Shown: positions 1 to 9,221, counted from the first letter of the stretch. The stretch is 64,000 nucleotides of DNA from Mesorhizobium sp. B2-7-1 (GCF_006440735.1 NZ_VFUA01000023.1:1-64000), one strand, 5' to 3'. Notes: a model not told the origin generated them from the sequence alone. Translations and numbers: made by a program.

Positions 1-33
1 GTTTTGGGGGGACGACATGCATCAAAACAAAGA

Positions 34-79
34 CTTAAAGCGCGTCGACTGAATCCTTTTCAGCGCGACGCGCTTTAAG
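34..79. repeat. Palindromic intergenic repeat (RIME-like), copy 1
   Basis: Perfect 14-bp arms at 34-47 (CTTAAAGCGCGTCG) and 66-79, with an inner CTGA/TCAG pair, form a long hairpin just upstream of the LapA-like gene. The preceding bases 1-33, with CGACATGC, look like the other half of the same two-module element. A related two-module copy lies at 32389-32492. It resembles the mosaic palindromic repeats common in rhizobial intergenic DNA; the family name is my inference. Confidence 0.7.
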
Positions 80-100
80 AAGCCTCTCCATGGAGATCTG

Positions 101-430
101 ATGTTCAATCGCGTCATCCTCGTCGTGGTCTTCGTGCCTCTGGCCATCATCCTGATCGCGCTCGCCGTCGCCAACCGCGGCGCCGTCGCCTTCACGCTCG
201 ATCCATTCCATCCCGGCAATCCCGCGCTGACGCTGAACCTGCCGCTTTTCATCTTCCTGTTCCTGGCCTTGGCCGTCGGCATGGTCGTCGGCAGCGTGGC
301 AACCTGGGTGAAGCAGGGGCGCTACCGCAAGCTCGCGCGCCAGCGCGGCCTGGAAGCCGAAAACCTGCGCCAGGCGGTGAGCCGCCCGCCCGCTGCATCC
401 AACGGACCGGCGCTGCCCAAGCCGAACTAG
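101..430 (+). CDS. LapA-domain (DUF1049) inner-membrane protein
   Basis: This 109-aa protein has two hydrophobic membrane segments (about residues 5-25 and 45-70) followed by a basic, helical cytoplasmic tail with KQGRYRKLARQ. That matches the LapA/DUF1049 family, small inner-membrane proteins tied to lipopolysaccharide assembly or envelope homeostasis. Length and topology fit the family. The C-terminus is Pro/Ala-rich and probably disordered. A GGAG-like motif sits just upstream of the ATG. The next gene starts 22 bases after the stop, so the two may be co-transcribed. The exact role in this organism is not shown by sequence. Confidence 0.8.
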   Translation: MFNRVILVVVFVPLAIILIALAVANRGAVAFTLDPFHPGNPALTLNLPLFIFLFLALAVGMVVGSVATWVKQGRYRKLARQRGLEAENLRQAVSRPPAASNGPALPKPN

Positions 431-452
431 CTAACGCCTCACGGAGCCTTCG

Positions 453-1415
453 ATGCTGACCATTTCGGCCGCCGAGGTCGATCGCGCGCTGACCTTTCCC
501 GGCCTTGTCGAGACGTTGCGCACCGCTTTCCGCGATGGCGCGGTGCAGCCGGTTCGCCACCATCATGGCGTCGAGCGGCCGGACGGCGCCGCCTCGACAC
601 TGCTTTTGATGCCGGCCTGGACCGACTTCAACGCCGCCGGCACCTCGGCGGGAGGCCATATCGGCGTCAAGATCGTCACCGTGTCGCCGGATAACAACAC
701 AAAAGGCAAGCCGGCGGTGACGGGCCTCTACCTCTTGCTCGACGGCGTCACCGGCGAGCCGCAAGCGCTCATCGACGGCCAGCGGCTGACGCAGTGGCGC
801 ACGACCTGCGCCTCGGCGCTCGCCGCCTCCTATCTCGCCCGCAAGGACGCCTCGCGGCTTCTGGTGATCGGCGCCGGCGCGCTGTCGCCCTTCCTTGCCA
901 AGGCGCATTCGGCGGTCCGGCCGATCACATCCATCCGCATCTGGAACCGCACGCCGGCCAACGCCGAAAAGGTCGCCGCCGCCTTGCGCGCCGAAGGCCT
1001 TCCGGCGAGCGCCGCCGTCGATCTCGACGCCGAGCTCGCCAAGGCCGACATCGTCGCCTCGGCGACGATCTCGAACACGCCCCTGGTCAAGGGCGCGCTG
1101 CTGAAACCGGGCGCCCATGTCGACCTCGTCGGCGGCTTCACGCCCGACATGCGCGAGGCCGATGACGACGCCATTTCCCGCGCCCGCGTCTATGTCGACA
1201 CCCGCGCCGGCGCCACCAAGGAAGCCGGCGACATCGTCCAGCCGCTGGCCTCGGGCGTGCTGAAGCCGGAAGCGATCGTCGCCGATCTGCACGAATTGGC
1301 GCGCGGAGAAAAGCAGGGCCGGCAGAGCGACAGCGAGATCACGCTGTTCAAGTCGGTCGGCGCCGCCCTCGAGGACCTCGCCGCCGGCATCGCGGTCTAC
1401 AAGGCGCTCAAATAG
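453..1415 (+). CDS. Ornithine cyclodeaminase / mu-crystallin family protein
   Basis: A 320-aa protein of the OCD/mu-crystallin family, which covers ornithine cyclodeaminase, pyrroline-2-carboxylate reductase and related imine reductases. The N-terminal part (about 1-110) carries the substrate and dimer region with GVKIVTVSPDN; the RLTQWRTTCASALAA segment follows. A Rossmann domain starts near residue 130 with VIGAGALSPFLAKA, and a DLVGGFTPDMRE segment lies near 225-240. It is full length for the family. The substrate cannot be read from sequence, so ornithine, proline-derived imines or ketimines all remain possible. It converges with the EVE-domain gene, leaving only 3 bp between stop codons. 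Confidence 0.85.
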   Translation: MLTISAAEVDRALTFPGLVETLRTAFRDGAVQPVRHHHGVERPDGAASTLLLMPAWTDFNAAGTSAGGHIGVKIVTVSPDNNTKGKPAVTGLYLLLDGVTGEPQALIDGQRLTQWRTTCASALAASYLARKDASRLLVIGAGALSPFLAKAHSAVRPITSIRIWNRTPANAEKVAAALRAEGLPASAAVDLDAELAKADIVASATISNTPLVKGALLKPGAHVDLVGGFTPDMREADDDAISRARVYVDTRAGATKEAGDIVQPLASGVLKPEAIVADLHELARGEKQGRQSDSEITLFKSVGAALEDLAAGIAVYKALK

Positions 1416-1418
1416 CCG

Positions 1419-1844
1419 CTAGGCCAGCTTGGTCCCCATCGCCTCGCCGATCAGCCGGAAATCATGCTCGCTGATTTCGAACAGGCCGAAACGAAGCTGA
1501 TAGCCCCAGTTCGGCTTGCCTGCGGTAAAGTCGAGCCGGTCGAGCAGGGACTTGATCGGCGCCTCCTTGGCGTCGACCCAGTCGACGTCGCGCCTGGCGG
1601 GCGTGAAACCGCCACCCATGACGCCCTCATACACCTCGCCTTGCCGCACCGTGCCGAGGGCCGTGAAGGATTGCAACCCGTCCTTCTCGCCGAGCACGGT
1701 GCTCGGCGAGTAATAGACGATGCCGTCGCCCGGCTTGATGCGGCGCAACGGCGCCGCCTTGCCGTGGTTGACCTGCATGAAGCCATCCTTGCGGCCGATC
1801 CGCACATGCTCGGCCGACGCGACGGCAACCCAGTAGGCGCTCAC
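1419..1844 (-). CDS. EVE domain-containing protein
   Basis: A 141-aa single-domain EVE (PUA-like) protein: YWVAVAS at the start, [24 protein letters not shown], then FTALGTV and a [13 protein letters not shown] segment near the C-terminus. EVE domains bind modified bases in DNA or RNA and also occur in restriction systems and thymocyte nuclear proteins. I chose the GTG at 1844, because homology begins at VSAYWVAV and the start overlaps the stop of the VOC gene by four bases (GTGA), the usual sign of translational coupling. It is the last gene of a WYL regulator-VOC-EVE operon. The target is unknown. Confidence 0.85.
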   Translation of the reverse strand: MSAYWVAVASAEHVRIGRKDGFMQVNHGKAAPLRRIKPGDGIVYYSPSTVLGEKDGLQSFTALGTVRQGEVYEGVMGGGFTPARRDVDWVDAKEAPIKSLLDRLDFTAGKPNWGYQLRFGLFEISEHDFRLIGEAMGTKLA

Positions 1845-2221
1845 CCTTGCGCTCCCTCGAACGGCCAGTAGACGCGCAGGCGATGATTGTCCGGATCGAG
1901 CGCCACGAAAGTGCGGCCGAAATCGAGATCGGTTGGAGCCTGCAGTACGTTGATCCCCCTGCCAGTCCAATCCGCGTGGGTGGCGTCGACCGCTGCCGCG
2001 TTCTCGACGGCAAGCACGAGCTCGCCGCCACCGCCTGCAGCCGCCGCGGCCGGTTCGACCGTATGGCGCGACCAGAGACCGAGCTTGAAGCCCTTGTCGA
2101 GCACGAACATCGCGAAGGTCGGCGAGGTTTCGACCGGCTCGCGCCCAAGCAACGAGGCGTAGAACGCGCCGCTCTTTTCCGGGCTGTCGACATAGAGGAT
2201 GACGAAATTCGGCGTGGTCAT
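1841..2221 (-). CDS. VOC family (glyoxalase/bleomycin-resistance fold) protein
   Basis: A 126-aa protein with two beta-alpha-beta-beta-beta repeats typical of vicinal oxygen chelate proteins: [22 protein letters not shown] at the N-terminus, a Gly-rich linker in the middle, and [16 protein letters not shown] at the end. Members are metal-dependent dioxygenases, isomerases or drug-binding proteins; substrate and metal use are not evident here. The ATG at 2221 is chosen because homology starts at MTTPNF. The WYL regulator ends 70 bp upstream on the same strand, a pairing often seen for YafY-like regulators and VOC genes. The 3' end overlaps the EVE gene. Confidence 0.85.
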   Translation of the reverse strand: MTTPNFVILYVDSPEKSGAFYASLLGREPVETSPTFAMFVLDKGFKLGLWSRHTVEPAAAAAGGGGELVLAVENAAAVDATHADWTGRGINVLQAPTDLDFGRTFVALDPDNHRLRVYWPFEGAQG

Positions 2222-2291
2222 ATCTGATCTCCAAAGTGTCTGAACCTTGGAGACCATACGCAAACCTACTGTCAGATTCTGGCAGCAGCGA

Positions 2292-3002
2292 TCAGCGGGA
2301 AGCGTCTTTCGCGCCATTCGCGCCCGGCGCACCGAGCGTCGCCCGCCACTCCTTCAGCATGGCCTGGCGGCGGCGCGGATAGCGGATGTCGGTCGCTGTC
2401 AGGCCGGACATCCGGTCGGCGCGGAAATGCCGGAAATCCTGGCGCGTTTCGCACCACGCAACCATCACCCGCACCTTGTCGAAGAAGGCGAGCGCGAATG
2501 GCCAGACCAGGCGCTTCGATGCCGTTCCCCCGGCGTCACGATAGAGGAAGCCGAGCTTGCGCTCGTCGCGGATCGCCTGCCGCACGACACCGAGGTCGAT
2601 CGCTTCGGCATTCTCCGGGCCCGGCCCAACGAGCAGCGTCGTTGCATCGAGGTCTTCGCGCAAATCATCCGGCAGCACCGCCGCGATCTTGGCCAACGCA
2701 TCCGTCGCTGCCGCCGCCAGCCTTTTGTCAGGTTGCTTCGCCACCCAGCGCGATCCGAGCACGATCGCCTCGATCTCCTCGTCGCTGAACATCAGCGGCG
2801 GCAGCATGAAGCCGGGCTTCAGCACATAGCCAAGCCCCGCCTCGCCCTCGATCGGCGCGCCCTGCCCCTGCAGCGTCGCGATATCGCGATAGAGCGTGCG
2901 GATCGACACGCCCATCTCGTCCGCAAGCGTGCGGCCGCTCACCGGCCGGCGGTGGCGGCGCAGAATCTGGACGAGGTCGAGCAGGCGGGCTGAACGGGAC
3001 AT
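2292..3002 (-). CDS. YafY-type HTH/WYL-domain transcriptional regulator
   Basis: A 236-aa regulator. Residues about 1-60 form a DeoR-like winged helix (LLDLVQILRRHRRPVSGRTLADEMGVSIRTLYRDI), and residues about 135-210 form a WYL domain, with the usual central motif as LGFLYRD and a C-terminal RADRMSGL segment. WYL domains sense small ligands or nucleic-acid signals. As first gene of the operon it probably autoregulates and controls the VOC and EVE genes. It is divergent from the rRNA methyltransferase gene, with about 107 bp between starts. No clear operator palindrome was identified there. Confidence 0.85.
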   Translation of the reverse strand: MSRSARLLDLVQILRRHRRPVSGRTLADEMGVSIRTLYRDIATLQGQGAPIEGEAGLGYVLKPGFMLPPLMFSDEEIEAIVLGSRWVAKQPDKRLAAAATDALAKIAAVLPDDLREDLDATTLLVGPGPENAEAIDLGVVRQAIRDERKLGFLYRDAGGTASKRLVWPFALAFFDKVRVMVAWCETRQDFRHFRADRMSGLTATDIRYPRRRQAMLKEWRATLGAPGANGAKDASR

Positions 3003-3109
3003 AGTCGGTTTCGCGTCTCAAAAACTGGGTGCATCGCAGATGCGGGACCATTTTGTTGCGCGGCCCGAAGCCCTATGTCAAAAGCGGCCTGCCGTTCCGG
3101 AGACCGTTC

Positions 3110-4153
3110 TTGAAATCCTTTCGCGATCGAAACCGCGACAACCGCCCGCGCCAGCCTGCGAAAGCCAGCAGCGTCCAAGCACGTCCAGGTGAAGCGAGGC
3201 CGGAGCACCGGCAGGAAACCAAACCGGCGCCGCGCGTGCTTGCGCGCCGCGAGGGCGCGTTGCCCGCCGAACGCCTGCCATTGATCCTCGAAGTCGCGCC
3301 CAACGCCGATTATGCGCTGCTCGACAGCGGCGCCGGCGAGAAGCTCGAGCAATACGGCCCCTACCGCATCGTGCGCCCCGAAGGCCAGGCGATCTGGCAG
3401 CGGGCCCTCCCGGCCAAGGAATGGGAACGCGTCGACGCCATCTTCACCGGCGACACCGACGAGGAAGGCATCGGCCGCTGGCGCTTTCCGAAGGCGCCGC
3501 TCGGCGAGACCTGGCCGATGAAGCATGACGGCATAGATTATCTCGGCCGTTTCACCTCGTTCCGCCATGTCGGCGTCTTTCCGGAGCAGGCCTCGCACTG
3601 GGACCATATGGCGGGGCTGATCGCGGCGGCGAAGCGCCCGGTCAAGGTGCTCAACCTCTTCGGCTATACCGGCCTCGCCTCACTGGTTGCGGCCCGTGCC
3701 GGCGCCGAGGTCACCCATGTCGATGCCTCCAAGAAGGCGATCGGCTGGGCGCGCGAGAACCAGGAGATGGCCGGCCTTGCCGACAAGCCGATCCGCTGGA
3801 TCGTCGAGGACGCGGTGAAATTCGCCGAGCGCGAGGAGCGCCGTGGCAGCCGCTACGACATCGTGCTATTCGATCCGCCGGCCTATGGCCGCGGCCCCAA
3901 GGGCGAGGTCTGGCAATTGTTCGAGGATCTGCCGGGTCTTACCGACCTTTGCCGCTCGATCCTGACGCCGAAGCCGCTCGCCGTCGTCCTCACCGCCTAT
4001 TCGATCCGCGCCTCCTTCTTCGCCATCCATGCGCTGATGCGCGATACTTTCGCCGGCATGGGCGGCACGGTCGAGTCCGGCGAACTGATCATTCGCGAGA
4101 AATCCGCCGGCCGCGCGCTGTCGACCTCGCTGTTCTCGCGCTGGGTGGCCTGA
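3110..4153 (+). CDS. Class I SAM-dependent rRNA methyltransferase (RlmI/RlmK-like)
   Basis: A class I SAM methyltransferase related to 23S rRNA cytosine methyltransferases. The SAM-binding motif is VLNLFGYTGLASLVAARAG (roughly residues 180-200), followed by acidic VDASKKAIGWA and the catalytic-loop motif FDPPAYG. The frame is open from 3029 (374 aa), but the early residues look non-conserved. I chose the TTG at 3110 because GGAG lies 7 bases upstream and a basic, disordered N-terminal tail follows. Other starts are possible. The TrmH gene begins at the base after its stop, so the two RNA methyltransferases form one unit. The exact rRNA target is inference. Confidence 0.8.
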   Translation: MKSFRDRNRDNRPRQPAKASSVQARPGEARPEHRQETKPAPRVLARREGALPAERLPLILEVAPNADYALLDSGAGEKLEQYGPYRIVRPEGQAIWQRALPAKEWERVDAIFTGDTDEEGIGRWRFPKAPLGETWPMKHDGIDYLGRFTSFRHVGVFPEQASHWDHMAGLIAAAKRPVKVLNLFGYTGLASLVAARAGAEVTHVDASKKAIGWARENQEMAGLADKPIRWIVEDAVKFAEREERRGSRYDIVLFDPPAYGRGPKGEVWQLFEDLPGLTDLCRSILTPKPLAVVLTAYSIRASFFAIHALMRDTFAGMGGTVESGELIIREKSAGRALSTSLFSRWVA

Positions 4154-5014
4154 ATGACTGCACATGACGGCGCACGCCCTGTCGGGCAGGTCAAGGAAGT
4201 CACCAGCCTCGCCAATCCGCTGGTCAAGGACATCAAGGCGCTGGCGCTGAAGAAATTCCGCGACCAGCAGAACGCCTTCATGGCCGAAGGCCTGAAGCTG
4301 GTCATCGACGCCCTCGACCTCGGCTGGTCGATCAGAACCTTGGTCTTCGCCAAGGCCGGACGCGGCAATGCGGCCGTCGAGAAGGTCGCCGCCCGCACCG
4401 TCGCCGCCGGCGGCACAGTGCTCGAAGTCTCGGAAAAAGTGCTCGCGGCCATCACCCGCCGTGAAAACCCGCAAATGGTGGTGGGCGTCTTCGCGCAGCA
4501 GACCGTGCCGCTGAAAGACATCCGCGCCAGGGACGGCGACGTCTGGGTGGCGCTCGACCGGGTGCGCGACCCGGGCAATCTCGGCACCGTGATCCGCACC
4601 GTCGACGCCGTCGGCGCCAAGGGCGTCATCCTGGTCGGCGACACCACCGATCCGTTCTCGCTTGAGACGGTGCGCGCCACCATGGGCTCGATCTTCGCCG
4701 TGCCCATCGCCAGGGCGACCGAGCAGGCCTTCCTCGCCTGGCGGCGCGATTTTTCCGGCCTGGTCGCAGGAACGCACCTCAAGGGCGCGGTCGACTATCG
4801 CTCCGTCGATTTCTCCAGGGGGCCGGTCTTGCTATTGATGGGCAACGAGCAGCAGGGGCTGCCCGAGAGCCTCGCCGAAAGCTGCGACCGGCTGCTCAGA
4901 ATCCCCCAGGCAGGCCGCGCCGATTCGCTCAATCTGGCGGTCGCCACTGGCGTGATGCTGTTCGAGATCCGGCGCGGCGCATTGAAGCTCGATCCCGCCA
5001 ACGACATCCGATGA
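4154..5014 (+). CDS. TrmH/SpoU family RNA 2'-O-methyltransferase
   Basis: A 286-aa SPOUT methyltransferase. An N-terminal RNA-binding substrate domain (about 1-110: SLANPLVKDIKALALKKFRDQQNAFMAEG) precedes the trefoil-knot domain. That domain shows RDPGNLGTVIRT (motif 1), LLMGNEQQGLP (motif 2) and IPQAGRADSLNLAVATG (motif 3), all intact. It probably methylates a ribose 2'-OH in tRNA or 23S rRNA; RlmB-like and TrmH-like targets cannot be separated here. The ATG directly follows the stop of the upstream methyltransferase. lspA follows after 23 bp, so the three genes likely form an operon. Confidence 0.88.
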   Translation: MTAHDGARPVGQVKEVTSLANPLVKDIKALALKKFRDQQNAFMAEGLKLVIDALDLGWSIRTLVFAKAGRGNAAVEKVAARTVAAGGTVLEVSEKVLAAITRRENPQMVVGVFAQQTVPLKDIRARDGDVWVALDRVRDPGNLGTVIRTVDAVGAKGVILVGDTTDPFSLETVRATMGSIFAVPIARATEQAFLAWRRDFSGLVAGTHLKGAVDYRSVDFSRGPVLLLMGNEQQGLPESLAESCDRLLRIPQAGRADSLNLAVATGVMLFEIRRGALKLDPANDIR

Positions 5015-5037
5015 AGGCTGGCGATGAGGACTGCTAA

Positions 5038-5520
5038 GTGAAATCCTGGTCCCCTTATGTCGTGCTGGTCGTCATCGCCATTGCGTTCGACCAGTGGATC
5101 AAGCAGCTGGTCGAGAACGGCCTCGCCTTTCAGGAGAAGGTCGATCTGCTGCCGTTCCTGGCGCTGTTTCGCACCTACAACACCGGCATTGCCTTCTCGA
5201 TGTTCCAGTCCTTCGGCGATACCGGCCTGGTGGTTATCGCCGTGCTGGTCGTCGTCTTCGTGCTCTATCTCGCCACGCGCACGCCAGCAGGCCATGTCGT
5301 CGCCCGCATCGGCTTTGCGCTGATCATCGGCGGCGCGCTCGGCAACCTCATCGACCGTGCCGCCTACGGCCACGTCATCGACTACATCCTATTCCACACG
5401 CCGGTCTGGTCCTTCGCGGTGTTCAACCTCGCCGACGCTTTCATTTCGGTCGGCGCGGCGCTGGTCGTCTTCGACGAGCTGATCGGCTGGCGTCGCCAGC
5501 CGAAGCCGTCGCAAGATTGA
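5038..5520 (+). CDS. lspA: Lipoprotein signal peptidase (signal peptidase II)
   Basis: Inner-membrane aspartyl protease that cleaves the signal peptide of lipid-modified prolipoproteins. The 160-aa protein has four hydrophobic helices and the family signatures: DQWIK near residue 18, YNTGIAFS near 55, GGALGNLIDRAAYGHVIDYI with the first catalytic Asp, and FAVFNLADAFIS with the second. Length fits the family. The start is a GTG at 5038 with GAGGA upstream; no in-frame ATG precedes the first helix. It lies downstream of the two RNA methyltransferase genes with a 23-bp gap. Confidence 0.95.
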   Translation: MKSWSPYVVLVVIAIAFDQWIKQLVENGLAFQEKVDLLPFLALFRTYNTGIAFSMFQSFGDTGLVVIAVLVVVFVLYLATRTPAGHVVARIGFALIIGGALGNLIDRAAYGHVIDYILFHTPVWSFAVFNLADAFISVGAALVVFDELIGWRRQPKPSQD

Positions 5521-5574
5521 CCTCGAGCGGCGGTCGCCGCACAGTTGGTTCAGAGTTAAAACGAGGAGAAAAAA

Positions 5575-6564
5575 GTGTCGGATACCTTCAAAGCCATCCT
5601 CGTTTCGCGCGATGCGGACAAGAAGCAGTCCGTCGATATCGTCGACCTCACCGAGGCCGACCTGATGGAAGGCGATGTCACCGTCGCCGTCGAGGCCACC
5701 ACGGTGAACTACAAGGACGGGCTCGCCATCACCGGCAAGGCGCCAGTCGTGCGCCGATGGCCGCTGGTTCCAGGCATCGATTTCGCCGGCACCGTGATCT
5801 CCTCCTCGCATGCCGACTGGCGCAAGGGGGATAAGGTGATCCTCAACGGCTGGGGCGTCGGCGAGACGCATTACGGCGCCTATGCCGGCCGCGCCCGCGT
5901 CAAGGGTGACTGGCTGGTGCCACTGCCCGAGGGCATGAGCGCGCATGATGCGATGGCCGTCGGCACGGCAGGCTACACGGCCATGCTCTGCGTCATGGCG
6001 CTGGAGCGGCACGGCATCGTGCCCGACCGCGGCCCGGTGGTGGTCACGGGCGCCGCCGGCGGCGTCGGCTCGGTCGCCATCTCGATCCTGTCGAGCCTCG
6101 GCTACCATGTCATCGCCTCCACCGGCCGCAACGCCGAAAGCCCCTATCTGATCGACCTCGGCGCGGCCGAGGTGATCTCGCGCGAAGAGCTCAGCCAGCC
6201 CGCGAAGCCGCTCGCCAAGGAGCGCTGGGCAGGCGGCGTCGATTCGGTCGGCAGCCACACCTTGGCCAACGCGCTGTCGATGACCTCCTATGGCGGCGCG
6301 ATCGCCGCTTGCGGCCTGGCCGGCGGCATGGACCTGCCGGGAAGCGTCGCGCCCTTCATCCTGCGCGGAGTCTCGCTGCTCGGCATCGATTCGGTGATGG
6401 CGCCGAAAGCGGTCCGCCTGGAGGCATGGCGCCGCATCGGCACCGATCTCGACTTGAAGAAGCTGTCGACATTGTCGCGCACGGTCGGTTTCGACGGCAT
6501 CGTCGTCGCCGCGCGAGACATCGTCGAAGGCAAGGTCAGGGGCCGCGTCGTCGTCGATATGTAG
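5575..6564 (+). CDS. acuI: Acrylyl-CoA reductase (AcuI/YhdH-type MDR oxidoreductase)
   Basis: A 329-aa zinc-independent medium-chain dehydrogenase. The N-terminal catalytic domain shows TTVNYKDGLAITGKAPVVR and PGIDFAGTV; the NADPH-binding motif is VVTGAAGGVGSVAISIL (near residue 160), and STGRN follows for NADPH selectivity. That pattern is typical of AcuI/YhdH, which reduce acrylyl-CoA to propionyl-CoA, for example in 3-hydroxypropionate or DMSP metabolism, and remove toxic acryloyl groups. The start is a GTG with a strong GAGGAG site. A palindromic repeat begins two bases after the stop. Substrate is inferred from the family. Confidence 0.85.
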   Translation: MSDTFKAILVSRDADKKQSVDIVDLTEADLMEGDVTVAVEATTVNYKDGLAITGKAPVVRRWPLVPGIDFAGTVISSSHADWRKGDKVILNGWGVGETHYGAYAGRARVKGDWLVPLPEGMSAHDAMAVGTAGYTAMLCVMALERHGIVPDRGPVVVTGAAGGVGSVAISILSSLGYHVIASTGRNAESPYLIDLGAAEVISREELSQPAKPLAKERWAGGVDSVGSHTLANALSMTSYGGAIAACGLAGGMDLPGSVAPFILRGVSLLGIDSVMAPKAVRLEAWRRIGTDLDLKKLSTLSRTVGFDGIVVAARDIVEGKVRGRVVVDM

Positions 6565-6566
6565 CT

Positions 6567-6625
6567 GGAGCAATTCCAGGAAAAGTACGCGGCGGTTAGG
6601 CCCGTAGCCTTCCGTCCGCAATTGC
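6567..6625. repeat. Palindromic intergenic repeat (RIME-like), copy 2
   Basis: The element starts GGAGCAATTCCAGGAAAAG and ends CCGTCCGCAATTGC. The outer arms GCAATT/AATTGC and inner GGAA/TTCC pairs fold it into a hairpin. It is close in sequence to copies at 12011-12083 and 36171-36219. It lies between the acuI stop and the sensor kinase gene, where it may act as a transcript end or RNA-processing structure. Confidence 0.75.
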
Positions 6626-6757
6626 TTGGAAACAACGGCCAGACCCCGCAAAGTCCCGGTTTTGCCCGCGCATGCGGGCGGCCGGAATCCGCGCGATCGC
6701 TAAAATTCGAACGATCCCTCCCAGTGTTCCATAATTTCTGTCTGGCATGGTCTGCGC

Positions 6758-9037
6758 ATGGTCGCGGACTCCGACATCAGACAGGACAGCAAAGCCGCGG
6801 GCGCTGACAGGCTCATCCCCGATGCGCCGAAGCGGCAGGTGCTCGTCGCGCCGCCGCTGGCTCCCGAATTGCCCGCGGCCAGCCACGAAGGTCTGCCGTT
6901 CCTGACAATCGTCGCCATCGCCGTCCTGGCTGGCCTGGCGCATCTCACCGGAGCGCCGATCATCGTCACCATCGGCCTCGCCGCCGCGGCGCTTGCCGGC
7001 CTGGCCATGCATCTGCGCAACCGTCGCGACGAGCGGCGCACCGCAGCGCTTCTCGACGAGACCGCCGCCCGCAGCCGCGCCGAGATCGAGACTCTCGCCG
7101 ACCGCATGTGGGAGATGCAGGAGAGCGAGGAGCGCTTCCGCGGCCTGATCGACGCGCTTGGCGACCTCGTCGTCCATCGCGATCGCGACGGCCATATCGT
7201 TTATGCCAACACCGTCTTTGCCTCGCTTGTCGAGGTCGACGCGCGCGATCTTGCCGGCAAGACCTTGTCCGAGCTCGGCATCGATGTCGGCGTCGTTCCC
7301 GACGCCGCCTTCTCCGATCATGAATGTCTGAGTTCCACCGATGTCGCGATCCGCACCCCGAACGGGCCGCGCTGGTTCTCCTGGATCGAATTGTCGGTGC
7401 GCGACAAGGACACGGGCGCGGTCTCGCACCGGGCGATTGCCCGCGATATCACCGCCCGCAAGCGCGCCGAATCCTCGCTGATCACCGCGCGCGAGCGCGC
7501 CGAATACGCCAGCCAGGCCAAGTCGCGCTTCCTCGCCACCGTCAGCCATGAGATCCGCACGCCGATGAACGGCATCATGGGCATGGCGAAGCTGCTTGCC
7601 GACACCGACCTCTCGCCCGAACAGCGCACCTATGTCGGCGCCGTTTCCACCTCGGCCAGCGCGCTGCTCGCGCTTATCGAGGACCTGCTCGACTATTCCA
7701 AGATCGAGGCCGGCCGCTTCGAGCCCGAGCCGCAGCCGACCTCGCTGCGCGAAATCGCCGACAACATCATCGAGCTTCTGGCAGCAAAGGCTTTCGCCAA
7801 GAACATCGGCCTTGGCTGCCATGTCGAGCCCGACGTGCCGCAGATGATCACCGCCGATCCCGGCCGCGTGCGCCAGGTGCTGATCAACCTCATCGGCAAT
7901 GCGGTGAAGTTCACCGACACGGGCGGCGTGCTGCTCACCGTGGCGCGCGCCCGCACCGAGACCACCGACCGCATCTGCTTCACTGTCGCCGACACCGGTC
8001 CGGGCCTGCGTGAAGAGGACATGGAGCGCATCTTCGAGGAGTTCGAGCAGTCCGACGGCACCTCGACCAGGGTGCATGGCGGCGCGGGTCTCGGTCTTGC
8101 CATCTCGAAGCGGCTGGCCACCGCGATGGGCGGCACGATCTCGGTTTCGAGCCGGCTCGGCGAAGGGTCCGAATTCGTCCTCGAGCTTCCGGCGGTCGCG
8201 GCGACCGAGCCGCCGCCGCATCGCCACAACATCCTTGCCGACCGGCGGGCGGTGATCGTGTCGAAAAACGCCGTCGAGGCCGATGCCATCGCCCGCGCGA
8301 TCAGGGCCCATGGCGGCATCGTCGAGATCGCGGCGACACCAAGCCAGGCCGCTCCCTTCGCTGCCGGCTGCAACGTGCTCCTGATCGACGCCGCGCTCGA
8401 AAACAGCGACGGCAGGCTGCTCAAGCGGCTGCGCGACTCAGGCTTCGCCGACTGCGAGGCCATCACCCTGATCGCGCCGACGGATCGCGGCATGCTCGGC
8501 GAATTCCGCGCCAGCGGCTACGCCACTTTCCTCGCCAGGCCGGTGCGCGGCGAAACCCTGCTGCGGGTGCTGTTGACCAGCCATGGCTCCGCGCTTGCCC
8601 AGCCGCAGCCACAGCCGCGCGAGGCTTCCTCGGCGCGCAAGCGGGACCAGGGCCTGTCGGTGCTGATCGCGGAAGACAACGACATCAACGCCATGCTCGC
8701 CCGCGCCACGCTGCTCAAGGCCGGGCATCGCGTCAAGATCGTCGGCAACGGCAAGGCGGCGGTCGATGCCGTTACCGATGCCGGCCTGAAGTTCCGCTTC
8801 GACGTGGTGCTGATGGACCTGCATATGCCCGTCATGGATGGGCTGGACGCGATCGCCGCCATCCGTCGCCACGAAGAGTCGCTCGCCATGCCGCCGATCC
8901 CGATCATGGTGCTCTCTGCCGACAGCCAGGAAAAGACCCGGCATGCCGTGCTCGCCCACGGCGCCAGCGGTTTCGTCACCAAGCCGCTCGACCCGGACGC
9001 GCTCGTCCAGGCGGTCGAGGGCCAGGTTGCCGCCTGA
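6758..9037 (+). CDS. PAS-containing hybrid sensor histidine kinase/response regulator
   Basis: A 759-aa membrane-bound hybrid kinase. Order of parts: two transmembrane helices (about 50-90), a short coiled linker, a PAS domain (about 125-245), HisKA with [12 protein letters not shown] (phospho-His near 264), HATPase with N, G1 ([10 protein letters not shown]) and G2 (GGAGLGLAI) boxes, then two receiver-like domains. The first (about 497-615) is degenerate: it lacks the N-terminal acidic pair and has RPV where KP is usual. The second (about 637-755) is intact, with EDNDIN, the phosphoacceptor in [12 protein letters not shown], and KPL. No partner regulator lies nearby. The signal sensed is unknown. 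Confidence 0.9.
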   Translation: MVADSDIRQDSKAAGADRLIPDAPKRQVLVAPPLAPELPAASHEGLPFLTIVAIAVLAGLAHLTGAPIIVTIGLAAAALAGLAMHLRNRRDERRTAALLDETAARSRAEIETLADRMWEMQESEERFRGLIDALGDLVVHRDRDGHIVYANTVFASLVEVDARDLAGKTLSELGIDVGVVPDAAFSDHECLSSTDVAIRTPNGPRWFSWIELSVRDKDTGAVSHRAIARDITARKRAESSLITARERAEYASQAKSRFLATVSHEIRTPMNGIMGMAKLLADTDLSPEQRTYVGAVSTSASALLALIEDLLDYSKIEAGRFEPEPQPTSLREIADNIIELLAAKAFAKNIGLGCHVEPDVPQMITADPGRVRQVLINLIGNAVKFTDTGGVLLTVARARTETTDRICFTVADTGPGLREEDMERIFEEFEQSDGTSTRVHGGAGLGLAISKRLATAMGGTISVSSRLGEGSEFVLELPAVAATEPPPHRHNILADRRAVIVSKNAVEADAIARAIRAHGGIVEIAATPSQAAPFAAGCNVLLIDAALENSDGRLLKRLRDSGFADCEAITLIAPTDRGMLGEFRASGYATFLARPVRGETLLRVLLTSHGSALAQPQPQPREASSARKRDQGLSVLIAEDNDINAMLARATLLKAGHRVKIVGNGKAAVDAVTDAGLKFRFDVVLMDLHMPVMDGLDAIAAIRRHEESLAMPPIPIMVLSADSQEKTRHAVLAHGASGFVTKPLDPDALVQAVEGQVAA

Positions 9038-9152
9038 GGAAATTTTTAACGCTTGAAACGCCTTGGCACGCTTGGCTTTCGCGGCCACAAGATAGCCGGT
9101 TGATGGTATTGCCCAGCCGACAAAGTATTGCCCGCCACGTCGTATCACGGTA

Positions 9153-9186
9153 CTGTCACAATCCTGTTGCACCTACACCGTATCCC
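9153..9186 (+). promoter_or_regulatory. Pho box and likely promoter of olsB
   Basis: CTGTCAC at 9153-9159, a 4-base spacer and CTGTTGC at 9164-9170 match the rhizobial PhoB box layout of two CTGTCAT repeats spaced by four bases, with 10 of 14 positions identical. A possible -10 (TATCCC, 9181-9186) lies 10 bases downstream, as expected when PhoB replaces -35 contacts. The GTG start of olsB is about 30 bases beyond. OlsB is known in Sinorhizobium to be induced by phosphate starvation through PhoB, which supports the call. Confidence 0.65.
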
Positions 9187-9221
9187 CGTGCCAAGAGGGA
9201 TGGCTCGAAGGAGAATCACTC

